A stretch of 64,000 bases of DNA from Streptomyces xanthophaeus (lineage in GTDB: Bacteria > Actinomycetota > Actinomycetes > Streptomycetales > Streptomycetaceae). A program made the translations under genes and the position numbers. The stretch spans positions 62,001-126,000 of the forward strand of contig NZ_KL647133.1 of assembly GCF_000725805.1 (NCBI RefSeq), written 5' to 3'. This document shows, piece after piece, positions 34,772 to 42,289 of the stretch. The notes beneath the pieces were generated by a model, which did not search any database, was not told where the DNA came from, and worked only from the letters and a program-made list of their open reading frames with translations. Every line of letters starts with the position of its first letter. Position 1 is the first letter of the stretch.

Positions 34772-35679
34772 AGGGCGAGTGCCTGGTGGTGGGCGGCGGC
34801 GAGGCGGTGGCGGAGTCCGTCGTCGCTGATCAGCTCCAGAGCGCGGGCATGGTCGGGGGCCGTATCGGCGAGGAGGCTTCGCTGCTGGTCGAGGTAGGCG
34901 GTCAGGAACCGGTGCAGGTCTCCCGCGGTGCTGTTCAGCGCGTGCGCGGTGAACAGTATGGTGAGCGGGAACGCCCAGCAGGCGTGGAGGAATCCGAACG
35001 CAGGCCGCGTTGTCTGCTTCCACGGGGAGTGGAAGTGCGCGGTGTCGCTGATCTTGCATCCCGTTGCCGCGAGGGCGTCGTTCAGCCAGTTGTGCCCGGC
35101 CTCGTGGATGAGGTCGCGGGCTAGGACGACCGGGTCGTCGACGTGGTCCATGAAAACCGTGCCGGGCAGGCGGCTGATGGTCCAGCTGTCGAGGGTCTCG
35201 CCGAGCTTCTTGGTCCGCAGCAGGCACAGGACGACGGCGTGCGCGGCGAGCAGATCGCCGAAGCCCGCTCGTGCGGCGCTGGTGTACGCGTCGGCCGCGA
35301 GGCTGAGCAGGTGGGCCGGGGCGGGCTCGGTACCGGGGCCCAGGACGTAGTAGGGGGTCTCGGAGATCGCGGACCGGGGCAGCTCGGAGAGTGTGGGCGC
35401 GGCGACCACACGGGTGCCGACCGCTGTGGGGACAGAGTTGATGGTGGCCCCCGCGTCGGGGTGGGCGACGTACCAGTCGAAGGTCGCGGCATCTCCGGCG
35501 CGGGCGGCGGCTTCGGCCCCTTCGAGGGCGTGGTGGGCCAGGCAGTAGTCAGCCGCCGTACTGGTGCTCGACTGAGGCGGCTGGGCTCCGGGGCGGATGA
35601 CCGCGTGAATGCGCTGCGTGCGTTCGTGGTGCAGACGGTCGATCGGCGGGAGGTCGAAGAGGTCGGCGAGGGTGTGCAT
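34768..35679 (-). CDS. HExxH-type peptide-modifying protein
   Basis: This 303-aa protein carries DLIHEAGHNWLND (about residue 190), a His-Glu-x-x-His metal site, within the pattern of the HEXXH putative peptide-modification family. Some members of that family are 2-oxoglutarate-dependent peptide beta-hydroxylases rather than proteases. It is next after the candidate precursor peptide gene, separated by a strong hairpin, and overlaps the serine hydrolase gene by four bases. A hydroxylation role on the precursor is inferred from family and position. Confidence 0.7.
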   Translation of the reverse strand: MHTLADLFDLPPIDRLHHERTQRIHAVIRPGAQPPQSSTSTAADYCLAHHALEGAEAAARAGDAATFDWYVAHPDAGATINSVPTAVGTRVVAAPTLSELPRSAISETPYYVLGPGTEPAPAHLLSLAADAYTSAARAGFGDLLAAHAVVLCLLRTKKLGETLDSWTISRLPGTVFMDHVDDPVVLARDLIHEAGHNWLNDALAATGCKISDTAHFHSPWKQTTRPAFGFLHACWAFPLTILFTAHALNSTAGDLHRFLTAYLDQQRSLLADTAPDHARALELISDDGLRHRLAAAHHQALAL

Positions 35680-35706
35680 AAGGCGGCTCTCCTGTTACGT
35701 GGTGGG

Positions 35707-35746
35707 CCCGGGGCCGGGCCGCAGGTCCTGGCGGCCCGGCCCCGGG
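35707..35746 (-). terminator. strong attenuator hairpin downstream of the precursor peptide gene
   Basis: A perfect 16-bp stem (35707-35722 with 35731-35746) encloses the loop CAGGACCT as read on the minus strand. A smaller 7-bp hairpin lies at 35759-35775. Both sit between the precursor stop (35791) and the next start (35679). Such partial terminators commonly let the precursor peptide be made in excess over the enzymes. Confidence 0.65.
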
Positions 35747-35790
35747 TGTGTTCACCGGCGGCGCTCAGAGCGCCGGGCGGCTGCGGCGGT

Positions 35791-35934
35791 TCAGGCGGTG
35801 GTGGTCTCCGCCTCGGCCGCCGGCCAGCCCTCGGCCGAGACGCTGGAGGTGTGGGCGGTGGTACGGACGGTCTCGTCCTCGCCGCGCAGGTCCTCGACGT
35901 TGGCGAGGAAGTCGGCGATGCGGTCCTGGTTCAT
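35791..35934 (-). CDS. candidate RiPP precursor peptide (47 aa)
   Basis: The ATG at 35934 is preceded by AAAGGCGG at good spacing. The peptide begins MNQDRIADFLANVEDLRGED, an acidic amphipathic helix of the leader type. It ends TTAHTSSVSAEGWPAAEAET plus TTA, a core-like tail rich in Thr, Ser, Ala and Glu with one Trp and no Cys. It stands in the middle of a minus-strand run of radical SAM, 2OG-Fe(II), kinase and HExxH genes and is followed by attenuating hairpins. The lack of cysteine argues against lanthipeptide or sactipeptide rings. Plausible changes are hydroxylation, Trp-centred C-C crosslinks or phosphorylation. I know of no described family with this sequence. Confidence 0.7.
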   Translation of the reverse strand: MNQDRIADFLANVEDLRGEDETVRTTAHTSSVSAEGWPAAEAETTTA

Positions 35935-36047
35935 GGGGTGTTCCGCCTTTCGGTCTCGTTGGCTTCGGCTTGTTCCGCTTGCTCTGCTGTGAGCCCGGAT
36001 TCGGGGCGGAGATCTCGCCCTGGGCATGAGGGGCTCCCTCGTGTCGG

Positions 36048-36914
36048 TCAGCGCTGGTGGAGGTCGGCCGCCGTGCGGAGCGCGGTCCGCAGGTCCTCCA
36101 TGGCGGGCCGGTCGCCCGCGTCGTCGGAGAGCGCGGCGGTCACGACGCTGCGCAGGGGCTCCGAGACGAAGGGCAGGTTCGTGTGGCTGGCCAGGCGGGG
36201 GATGTCCCCGCACAGGTAGCGGTAGACGAGGACGGCGAGGCTGAAGACATCGGCAGCCGGGGACGCCTTGTTGTAGCCGGTGAGGTACTCCGGCGGCCAG
36301 TGGACCTCGGGGCCGCGGTGTTCAGGCCCGCGCGGGGTGGACAGGCGGCGGGCGGCTCCGAGGTCGGTGATCAGGCCCCGGCCCTGGTCAATGAGGATGT
36401 TCTCCTGGTAGACGTCGCGGTGGACGATTCCGCGCTGGTGCAGGTTGTCCAAGCCGTCGGCGACGTCGGCGAGGATGCTGAGACCCTTCCCGGTGTCTTT
36501 CGACGAGGCCATGAAGGCCCGGAAGTTCCCGCCGTCGCAGTGCGGCATGGTGTACCAGTCGAACCGCTCCGAGCTGCCCTGTTCCAGCAGCGGGACGACG
36601 TGATCGGTTCCTCCGGCGGCGGCGGTCAGCTCCGCCTCATGGCGAAAGTCTTCACGGGTGAGGGCACGTTCGGTCTCGGTCATCTGCGCGTACCAGTAGA
36701 AACCGTACGCGGCCGGCTTCTGGCTGGGGTCGAGGTCGGCGAGGACGTGGTTGCTGCCGAAGCCCGCCTTCAGTACGACGTCCTGCTTGCCGGGGCGGCT
36801 CGCTCTGACCAGGGTGCTGGCCCGCGTGAACGCGAGGAGGTCGCTGATGTGCCACCCGTCCGTGCGGAGCTGATCAAGGACCCAGGCTGCGGGATGCATC
36901 GGGTGCAGGTTCAT
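36048..36914 (-). CDS. Ser/Thr protein kinase-like protein of the RiPP cluster
   Basis: The ATG at 36914 has AAGGAAG upstream; the product is 288 aa. It shows VVLKAGF (candidate lysine), the catalytic loop IVHRDVYQENILID (HRD-x3-EN, Asp base), TDLGAARR in place of DFG, and a PEYLTGY-type activation-segment end. There is no membrane or PASTA segment. It overlaps the preceding P-loop kinase gene by 41 bp and lies just upstream of the precursor peptide. It may phosphorylate the peptide, as kinase domains do in class III/IV lanthipeptide synthases, or regulate the cluster. The missing Phe of DFG is common and does not rule out activity. Confidence 0.75.
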   Translation of the reverse strand: MNLHPMHPAAWVLDQLRTDGWHISDLLAFTRASTLVRASRPGKQDVVLKAGFGSNHVLADLDPSQKPAAYGFYWYAQMTETERALTREDFRHEAELTAAAGGTDHVVPLLEQGSSERFDWYTMPHCDGGNFRAFMASSKDTGKGLSILADVADGLDNLHQRGIVHRDVYQENILIDQGRGLITDLGAARRLSTPRGPEHRGPEVHWPPEYLTGYNKASPAADVFSLAVLVYRYLCGDIPRLASHTNLPFVSEPLRSVVTAALSDDAGDRPAMEDLRTALRTAADLHQR

Positions 36915-37551
36915 CGGCTCGCTTCCTTGTTCTTGGGTTGCCGGCCGAGCGGAGGTCCTCCATGCAGGCGTCGACCAGGGCTTCGAGATCGGCATGGGTC
37001 GTGCAGGGGTGCTTCAGCACGGGAAGGCCAGTGGCCTTGGTCCATGCGTCGGAGGCCTCGTTGTAGAGGTCGGCCAGCCGGGCGGCGGCCTCGGGGCGTT
37101 CGGTGAAGCGGCGCTCTGTCGCGCGTCGAGTGATGCGGGTGTGGCAGATGTCGGGATCGGTGATCAGCAGGACGGTCAGCTGCGGACGGGCCTGGGTTTG
37201 CTCGGCGAGGCGCTCGACGTACGCGTCGACGGGCTGCTGGTGGAGCAGGGCGAGCAGGCAGGCGGTGGAGAGGGTGAACCGGTCGGCGAGGACCGGGCCC
37301 TCGGTGAGGGCGACGGCGATGTTGAAGCGGGAGTGCAGGGCCAAGTCCTGTGTGGCGGCCTCGATGGCCTCCTGCTCGTCCCCTCCGTGGCCGGCCCGCA
37401 GGCGGATCAGGGTGCGGGTGGCCGAGTGGGAGAGCCAGGAGAACTGGCCGATGTGGCTGAGGGGGATGCCCTCGGCGTGGGCAATGGCCAGGAGTTGGTC
37501 GCGGAGGGTGCTTTTTCCGGCGCCCGCTATGCCTTCCAAAGCCAGGAGCAC
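36874..37551 (-). CDS. P-loop nucleotide/small-molecule kinase-like protein
   Basis: From a GTG at 37551 the 225-aa product starts VLLALEGIAGAGKSTLRDQL, a Walker A placed at the very N-terminus as in thymidylate and deoxynucleoside kinases. It continues with LADRFTLST (DRF, a DR(F/Y)-type motif) and a lid-like stretch RITRRATERRF. It is in a RiPP-type operon between the 2OG-Fe(II) oxygenase (4 bp gap) and the protein kinase-like gene (41 bp overlap). Its substrate could be a nucleoside or a side-chain hydroxyl created by the oxygenases; the sequence does not decide. Confidence 0.65.
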   Translation of the reverse strand: MLLALEGIAGAGKSTLRDQLLAIAHAEGIPLSHIGQFSWLSHSATRTLIRLRAGHGGDEQEAIEAATQDLALHSRFNIAVALTEGPVLADRFTLSTACLLALLHQQPVDAYVERLAEQTQARPQLTVLLITDPDICHTRITRRATERRFTERPEAAARLADLYNEASDAWTKATGLPVLKHPCTTHADLEALVDACMEDLRSAGNPRTRKRADEPAPDASRSLGP

Positions 37552-37555
37552 GCGC

Positions 37556-38290
37556 TCACCCGGCCGCGGTGGGCTCGGCGATGAGCCAGCTGATGAACTT
37601 GGCGACCCGGCCAGCGGTGACCGGGCGGGTTCCGTGCGCGAGCTGGGAGCCGTACAGCAGGGCGGTACCGGGGGCCGGGGCGACGCTCCAGCGGGTTCGG
37701 GGCATCTGCTGGAACCAGGTCGCGGAGTTGTCCGCGCCGTCGTGGGCCAGCCACATGCCCTCCGCGTAGCCGTTCGATGCGGCATCGGGGGCCTTGCCGT
37801 TCCACAGCCGGTCGCTGGAGGAGGTCTCGACGTAGAAGTCGCCCCCGGCGTCGGCCTGGGTGATCACGACGCTGATGCCGGCGATCTGGCGGGGCCAGGC
37901 GAGCGGGTCGGGGGCGATGCCGTCGAGGTGGCAGGTGATGTGCTGGCCCACGCCGTACTCGACGTACGTCCACGGGCGGCAGATGGTGATCGAGGGCATG
38001 ACGCGGGAGAGCGCCGGGCGAGCGCGTTCGAAGGCGTCGCCCAAGAGCTTCTCGGCGGCCTGGGGGATCGAGGGGATCTCGACGCGTCCGGCCGGCTCGT
38101 AGACGGCCATAGCTTGTTCGGGGCTGTGGCCGGGGATCTCGTGGATGGAGGTGCGGCGCTCGTCACCGAAGCGGCTGGTGCCGCCGTTGGTCAGGACGTC
38201 GTTCATCAGATTGGCGAGGTGGGTCCGCTCGGCGTTGCTGAGGAAGTTCTCGATGCTTCCGACGCCGACGGTCTCGGCTGTGTGGATCAC
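37556..38290 (-). CDS. 2OG-Fe(II) oxygenase-like protein
   Basis: This 244-aa protein has the facial-triad pattern of prolyl-hydroxylase-like 2-oxoglutarate oxygenases: GVGQHITCHLDGIAPDP (His-x3-His-x-Asp) and, about 100 residues later, LAHGTRPVTAGRVAKFISWL (His and a 2OG-binding Arg). It starts by a four-base overlap (ATGA) with the preceding gene. Together with the HExxH protein the cluster would contain two oxygenases, suggesting a hydroxylated peptide product. Confidence 0.75.
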   Translation of the reverse strand: MIHTAETVGVGSIENFLSNAERTHLANLMNDVLTNGGTSRFGDERRTSIHEIPGHSPEQAMAVYEPAGRVEIPSIPQAAEKLLGDAFERARPALSRVMPSITICRPWTYVEYGVGQHITCHLDGIAPDPLAWPRQIAGISVVITQADAGGDFYVETSSSDRLWNGKAPDAASNGYAEGMWLAHDGADNSATWFQQMPRTRWSVAPAPGTALLYGSQLAHGTRPVTAGRVAKFISWLIAEPTAAG

Positions 38291-38919
38291 TTCGTGGTTC
38301 CCCCTTGCTGGAGCACGCGGTGGATGTCGTTCAGGTCCGTGCAGTGGTTGAGCCAGCTGACGACCGGCCTACGGGTGGCAGCCAGCGGGTCCCGCCACAG
38401 GGCGAGGAGCTCTCCGGTCAACGGCAGGGCGCTGCTGTCGGGCAGCAGGTCAGCAGCAGGTGTATCGGCCTGGGCCAGGGTGCGGCACGAGGTCCCGTGC
38501 TGCTGGGTGAAGACGAGGGCGAGACGGGTTGCGGCCGTGGTGCGGCAGGCCCATACGAGGGGGTCCGGGGGCAGTGGCAGTCCGTATGAGCGGTGTTCGG
38601 TGACTGCCCATGCCTGGGCGATGGCGGCGCCGGAGGCTGCGATGCGGCAGGCCGCGCAGCATCGGTGGTCGGAGTCCGGGCATGGGCGGAGGTGCTCGCA
38701 TAGGGTGGTTGCGATCTCGTCGAGGACTGCCCAAGCGGTCCTCGCCAGCACGGTTCCGACGTCTGGCTGTCCGGATCCCGCGGTGTCCTTGTGGTTGCAG
38801 CAAGGCTCGCCCGCTCCGGGCTGCTCGCTGGAGGTGAGGGCGGGTTCGATGAACAGGGTGTGGAAGTAGGCGATGCGTCCCAGGAGCTGGTGGATGGTGA
38901 CCGCGTCGCCGGGCTTCAT
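38287..38919 (-). CDS. hypothetical cysteine-containing protein of the RiPP operon
   Basis: This 210-aa protein begins MKPGDAVTIHQLLGRIAYFH. It contains the clusters EPCCNHKD and CPDSDHRCCAACR that could bind a metal. No named domain is apparent. Its start overlaps the radical SAM stop and its stop overlaps the 2OG oxygenase start (ATGA at both), so it is tightly embedded and probably needed in the pathway, perhaps as a partner or recognition protein for the radical SAM enzyme. Confidence 0.65.
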   Translation of the reverse strand: MKPGDAVTIHQLLGRIAYFHTLFIEPALTSSEQPGAGEPCCNHKDTAGSGQPDVGTVLARTAWAVLDEIATTLCEHLRPCPDSDHRCCAACRIAASGAAIAQAWAVTEHRSYGLPLPPDPLVWACRTTAATRLALVFTQQHGTSCRTLAQADTPAADLLPDSSALPLTGELLALWRDPLAATRRPVVSWLNHCTDLNDIHRVLQQGGTTK

Positions 38920-40802
38920 CGCAGCACCCCCTCGGCGGCTTGCGGCGACACCGGTAGCGGGCAGACGCACGCGGATTCGACCTTGGGGCGCTCGGCGTCG
39001 AGGGCTGCCGCCAACACGGCGGTGGCCTCGTTCAGGCGGGCGAAGTAGCCGTCCCACCCCTGACCGGAGCCGGGGTCCAGGCTCAGGTCGAGGACCGGGG
39101 TGGTGGTGCCCGTGTTCTCGCAGGTGAGCTCCGAGCGGCCGACGTTGACCTCGATGCCCGCGGGGAGGAGGGTGCTTGCGAAGGTGGCGGCCCGGCACAG
39201 GGCCGCAGCAGCGCTGGCGTACTCCTGGCGGTCGCGGGGGAGGAGCCCGATGCGTAGACCCGTGGGGGCCAGGTACGCGCCGGTGTACTGGTGGCCCTGG
39301 CAGCTGTCGTACGTGACGAGCCCCCAGGCTCGGGTGACCGTGTCGACCAACGGCCAGACGCCGGGTTCGATGGCGGCCCGCCACATCGGGTGGGCTGGGG
39401 TCAGATCGTCGGCCTCGTGGATACCGGCGAGGCCCACGGCGTTGATGTTGCCGTGCTCACTGGTGTGCAGCCTCACTTCGCCTCGGGCGAGGTCGGGAGC
39501 GTCCCAGCTGGTCAGGAAGGCGTTCACGTCGCGCATGTTGTTCGGGGTGCGCGGGCGCCAGCGCAGGCTCTGGCACCAGGCGCCGGCGGGGTGTGCGGGC
39601 TGGGCCAGCAGTGCGGCGACGCCGTCGATCATCCGCATGCGGTAGTCGCAGTACGCGTCGTGATCGTTGGTCGGGTCCTGGCGCCAGCGGGTGGCGATGC
39701 ACCCTCCGCCGCAGGTGGTGCGGTAGTCGCAGGTCGTGCACTTGTCCATCAGGGCTTTGCCCTGATCCAGGAGGAGGGAGTCCTGCTGGGCGCGGACCAC
39801 CTCGTGCTCGTCGGCCGTGGACTCCAGCTGGGTGAGGCGGGCCTGGGGCCAGGGCAGTTCGTCGCAACTCCCGAGGCGGCCATCGGGGTAGAGGGTGAAG
39901 ACGTGGTCGCACTTGAGATCCGAGAAGTGGCAGAACCCTGTCGGCAGACCCCGTAATCGCCGGATTGTGGAGACAGCAGGTTCCAGCTTGATGCGGGCGA
40001 AGTGTCCGTCGGTGATCCAGTGAGCGGTGGCGGCAAGGACGAACTGGGCGTACTCGTCGGGATGGATCGCCCAGGCCGGGCCATCGGCTGCGTTCACGGC
40101 AGCCTGCTGAAGCAGTCGGCTGGCCGACTTGCGTCTACTCGGCAGGGCCGTGGAGCGGCGGATCGTGGAGTCGAAGCAGGGTACGAAGCTGATCGCGTTG
40201 ACCGAACCGAAGCCGGCGAGGTGGTCCAGCACCTCCTCGGCGCGGTCCAGCACCGCCGGGGTCACCGCGGCGATCACACCGACGCTCCGGCCCCGCTCCG
40301 CGAGCAGGTTCAGGGCGGCGGCGACGCGCGGATACACGGGCTTGCCGTCGTAGCCGACGCGCCAGGCGTTGCCCTGGGCGTCACCGTCGAGGGAGATACC
40401 GATCTGGAGGTCAGGGCAGAGGGTGTCGAACATGTCGAGCCAGTCGGCGTCGAGCAGGACACCGTTGGTCTGCAGGCTGACGCGGACGACCTGCGGCAGG
40501 TCGGCCAGCTCCTTGAGGATCTCGCCGACGTGCTCCCGCCCCGCGGTCAGCGGCTCGCCGCCGTGGAGTTCGACGGCGAGCGAGCGACCCTTGAAGATGT
40601 CGGCCAGGCGCCTGATCTGCCCGGCGCTGACCCTGGCACCCCCAGGGGCCTCCTTGCGCTTCTCGTAGCAGTAGAGGCAGTCGATGTCGCACGTCTCGCC
40701 GCGCGTCTTGACGATGACCGACACCGCGGTGCTGGTGTCATCGGCGTCCAGGCTCCGGTAGAGCCCGTCGAGCGTGTGGCGCTGTTCTGTGCTGAGGTTC
40801 AT
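38916..40802 (-). CDS. radical SAM/SPASM peptide maturase with extra C-terminal domain
   Basis: The ATG at 40802 follows GTAGGAGGGGG. In 628 aa, the radical SAM site is CDIDCLYCYEK (CxxxCxxC, about residues 33-40), followed by VELHGGEP and VSLQTNGV. A SPASM domain (about 290-385: GSCDELPW, DKCTTCDYRTTCGGGC, YCDYRMRM) would hold auxiliary Fe-S clusters, as in FxsB/PqqE-type enzymes that form C-C, C-N or C-O links in peptides. About 200 residues follow (MRDVNAFLTSWDAPDL onward) that are not part of the standard enzyme and match nothing I know. It leads the core operon, with four-base overlaps downstream. Confidence 0.85.
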   Translation of the reverse strand: MNLSTEQRHTLDGLYRSLDADDTSTAVSVIVKTRGETCDIDCLYCYEKRKEAPGGARVSAGQIRRLADIFKGRSLAVELHGGEPLTAGREHVGEILKELADLPQVVRVSLQTNGVLLDADWLDMFDTLCPDLQIGISLDGDAQGNAWRVGYDGKPVYPRVAAALNLLAERGRSVGVIAAVTPAVLDRAEEVLDHLAGFGSVNAISFVPCFDSTIRRSTALPSRRKSASRLLQQAAVNAADGPAWAIHPDEYAQFVLAATAHWITDGHFARIKLEPAVSTIRRLRGLPTGFCHFSDLKCDHVFTLYPDGRLGSCDELPWPQARLTQLESTADEHEVVRAQQDSLLLDQGKALMDKCTTCDYRTTCGGGCIATRWRQDPTNDHDAYCDYRMRMIDGVAALLAQPAHPAGAWCQSLRWRPRTPNNMRDVNAFLTSWDAPDLARGEVRLHTSEHGNINAVGLAGIHEADDLTPAHPMWRAAIEPGVWPLVDTVTRAWGLVTYDSCQGHQYTGAYLAPTGLRIGLLPRDRQEYASAAAALCRAATFASTLLPAGIEVNVGRSELTCENTGTTTPVLDLSLDPGSGQGWDGYFARLNEATAVLAAALDAERPKVESACVCPLPVSPQAAEGVLR

Positions 40803-40841
40803 CGGCTGCCCCCTCCTACGCTGCCGTGACCGGATGACTGG

Positions 40842-41276
40842 CTAGTCGGACAAACGCCCCAGCAGGGCGCCCTGGCCCGACTGGAGGATGTGCGCGGCCT
40901 CCAGCGGGATCCAGAAGCACTCGAAGTGAGTAGGCTCCTGCTCGCCGTCGTGGTCCTCCTGGCTCATCCACCGCTTCGGCGTCGGCTCCGTGAGCTCCAG
41001 GTGGAAGACATACCGGTGCTGGATCTCGAACCGGTACGGGCTGATGTCGTACTCGGTCTCGCCGAGCTTGCGGACGATCTTGAAGTCCGACAGGCCGGTC
41101 TCCTCGCGGGCCTCGCGCAGGGCGGCGGTTTCCGGGGTCTCACCGGGGCGGATGCTGCCCGCCGGGACCTGGATGCCGACCTCCTCGTAGGAATAGTCGG
41201 TGTGGCGGAACACCAGCAGGCGCCCGTCGCGCACGACGTAGACGAGGACCTTTTCCTTCGTGACCTTCTCGGGCAT
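40842..41276 (-). CDS. NUDIX hydrolase
   Basis: The ATG at 41276 is preceded by GGAGG at good distance; a GTG five codons upstream is less likely. The NUDIX box is complete, starting GSIRPGETPETAALREAREE and ending TGL. The 144-aa protein would hydrolyse a nucleoside diphosphate derivative. It lies 39 bp upstream of the radical SAM gene on the same strand and may belong to the operon. A housekeeping or signalling role is equally possible. Confidence 0.8.
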   Translation of the reverse strand: MPEKVTKEKVLVYVVRDGRLLVFRHTDYSYEEVGIQVPAGSIRPGETPETAALREAREETGLSDFKIVRKLGETEYDISPYRFEIQHRYVFHLELTEPTPKRWMSQEDHDGEQEPTHFECFWIPLEAAHILQSGQGALLGRLSD

Positions 41277-41426
41277 AGCAACAACCTCCACTTGGTACAG
41301 GAGCTGATTCGTGGGCCGGCCCGGTAGAGGGCCGGGGACTGCTTGTCCCGTGGTCGACCGCGATAGTCGGTGTCCCGGGGAAGCCCACGAGTCTAGGCCC
41401 CCAACTTGCTGTCAAATCAGCGTTAT

Positions 41427-42023
41427 TCAGTCGATGGGCTGGCCCGCAAAGGGCCGCCCTGCTGCCGGGGCTACAGTCCGGCGCCTGGCCCTCGTTCGGG
41501 TGTGCGATGGCGCTCCAGCTGCCGGTGTACGAACCCTCGTCACCGCCCGATCAGCCACGTCGCCGGCATGGTCGTGGGGCAGACGCCGATCACGACGGCT
41601 GTCCTGATCTGTCGGTCGATCACCCGCACTGCGGGGCAGATCGAACTCCGCCCAGCAGCGCTTGCCCGTCGCCGTCAGATCGGCACCGTGGCGGTCGGCG
41701 AGCACGGATACGAGATACAGACCGCGCCCGGACTCGGCACTCCCGCTCAAGGGCTCCGGTCGCGGCAGCGCCTTCGTAGCGTCATGCACCTCGACCACAA
41801 GCACAGGCCCCTCCTGGTAGACGCTGACGGTGACCGGCCCCGACGCGGTGTGGCGCACGGCGTTAGTGATCAGCTCGCCAGCCGCCAGCTCGATTCCGGC
41901 CAGTGCCTCCGCGTCGAGCCGTATGCCCCAGGAGCGGATCTCGGCCACGACGTGGTGTCGTGCCTGCTGGGCGGCGGCTGACGTGCGGGCGACTGTGAAC
42001 GCGAGCTGATGGTGCGCTGCCAT
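41427..42023 (-). CDS. anti-sigma-factor-type ATP-binding protein (HATPase, RsbW-like)
   Basis: The 198-aa product has the small GHKL kinase fold: ELAAGELITNAVRHT (N box), VVEVHDATKALP (a relaxed G1, usual in Streptomyces paralogues) and ESGRGLYLVSVLA (G2). After about residue 135 comes an Arg/Asp-rich extension of some 60 residues that is not part of the domain. AGGAGG precedes the ATG. These proteins bind anti-anti-sigma factors or act as single-domain regulators; the partner is unknown. It is divergent from the XRE-TPR regulator. Confidence 0.75.
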   Translation of the reverse strand: MAAHHQLAFTVARTSAAAQQARHHVVAEIRSWGIRLDAEALAGIELAAGELITNAVRHTASGPVTVSVYQEGPVLVVEVHDATKALPRPEPLSGSAESGRGLYLVSVLADRHGADLTATGKRCWAEFDLPRSAGDRPTDQDSRRDRRLPHDHAGDVADRAVTRVRTPAAGAPSHTRTRARRRTVAPAAGRPFAGQPID

Positions 42024-42289
42024 GAGCGGGCCTCCTGAACTGCCTGGCTTGCGTTACCACGGCGGAGACTCGGCCTCGCAGGGACCGCTGTCTTGCCGGG
42101 GCGAAGACGAAGTGTTCCCGGCGGCTCCCGCCTGAACGAGGCTCTGAACGACGCCGAACGCGGCCCTTTCGTGCCTAACCGATGTCTATTCGCCCTCCAC
42201 CTGGAATTTCTCGACAACAGATCTTCGATCGGCGGCTGCTGATGTCTAGCGTGGATGCCGGACAAGGACCCCGGCATGAGGGAGCGGCT

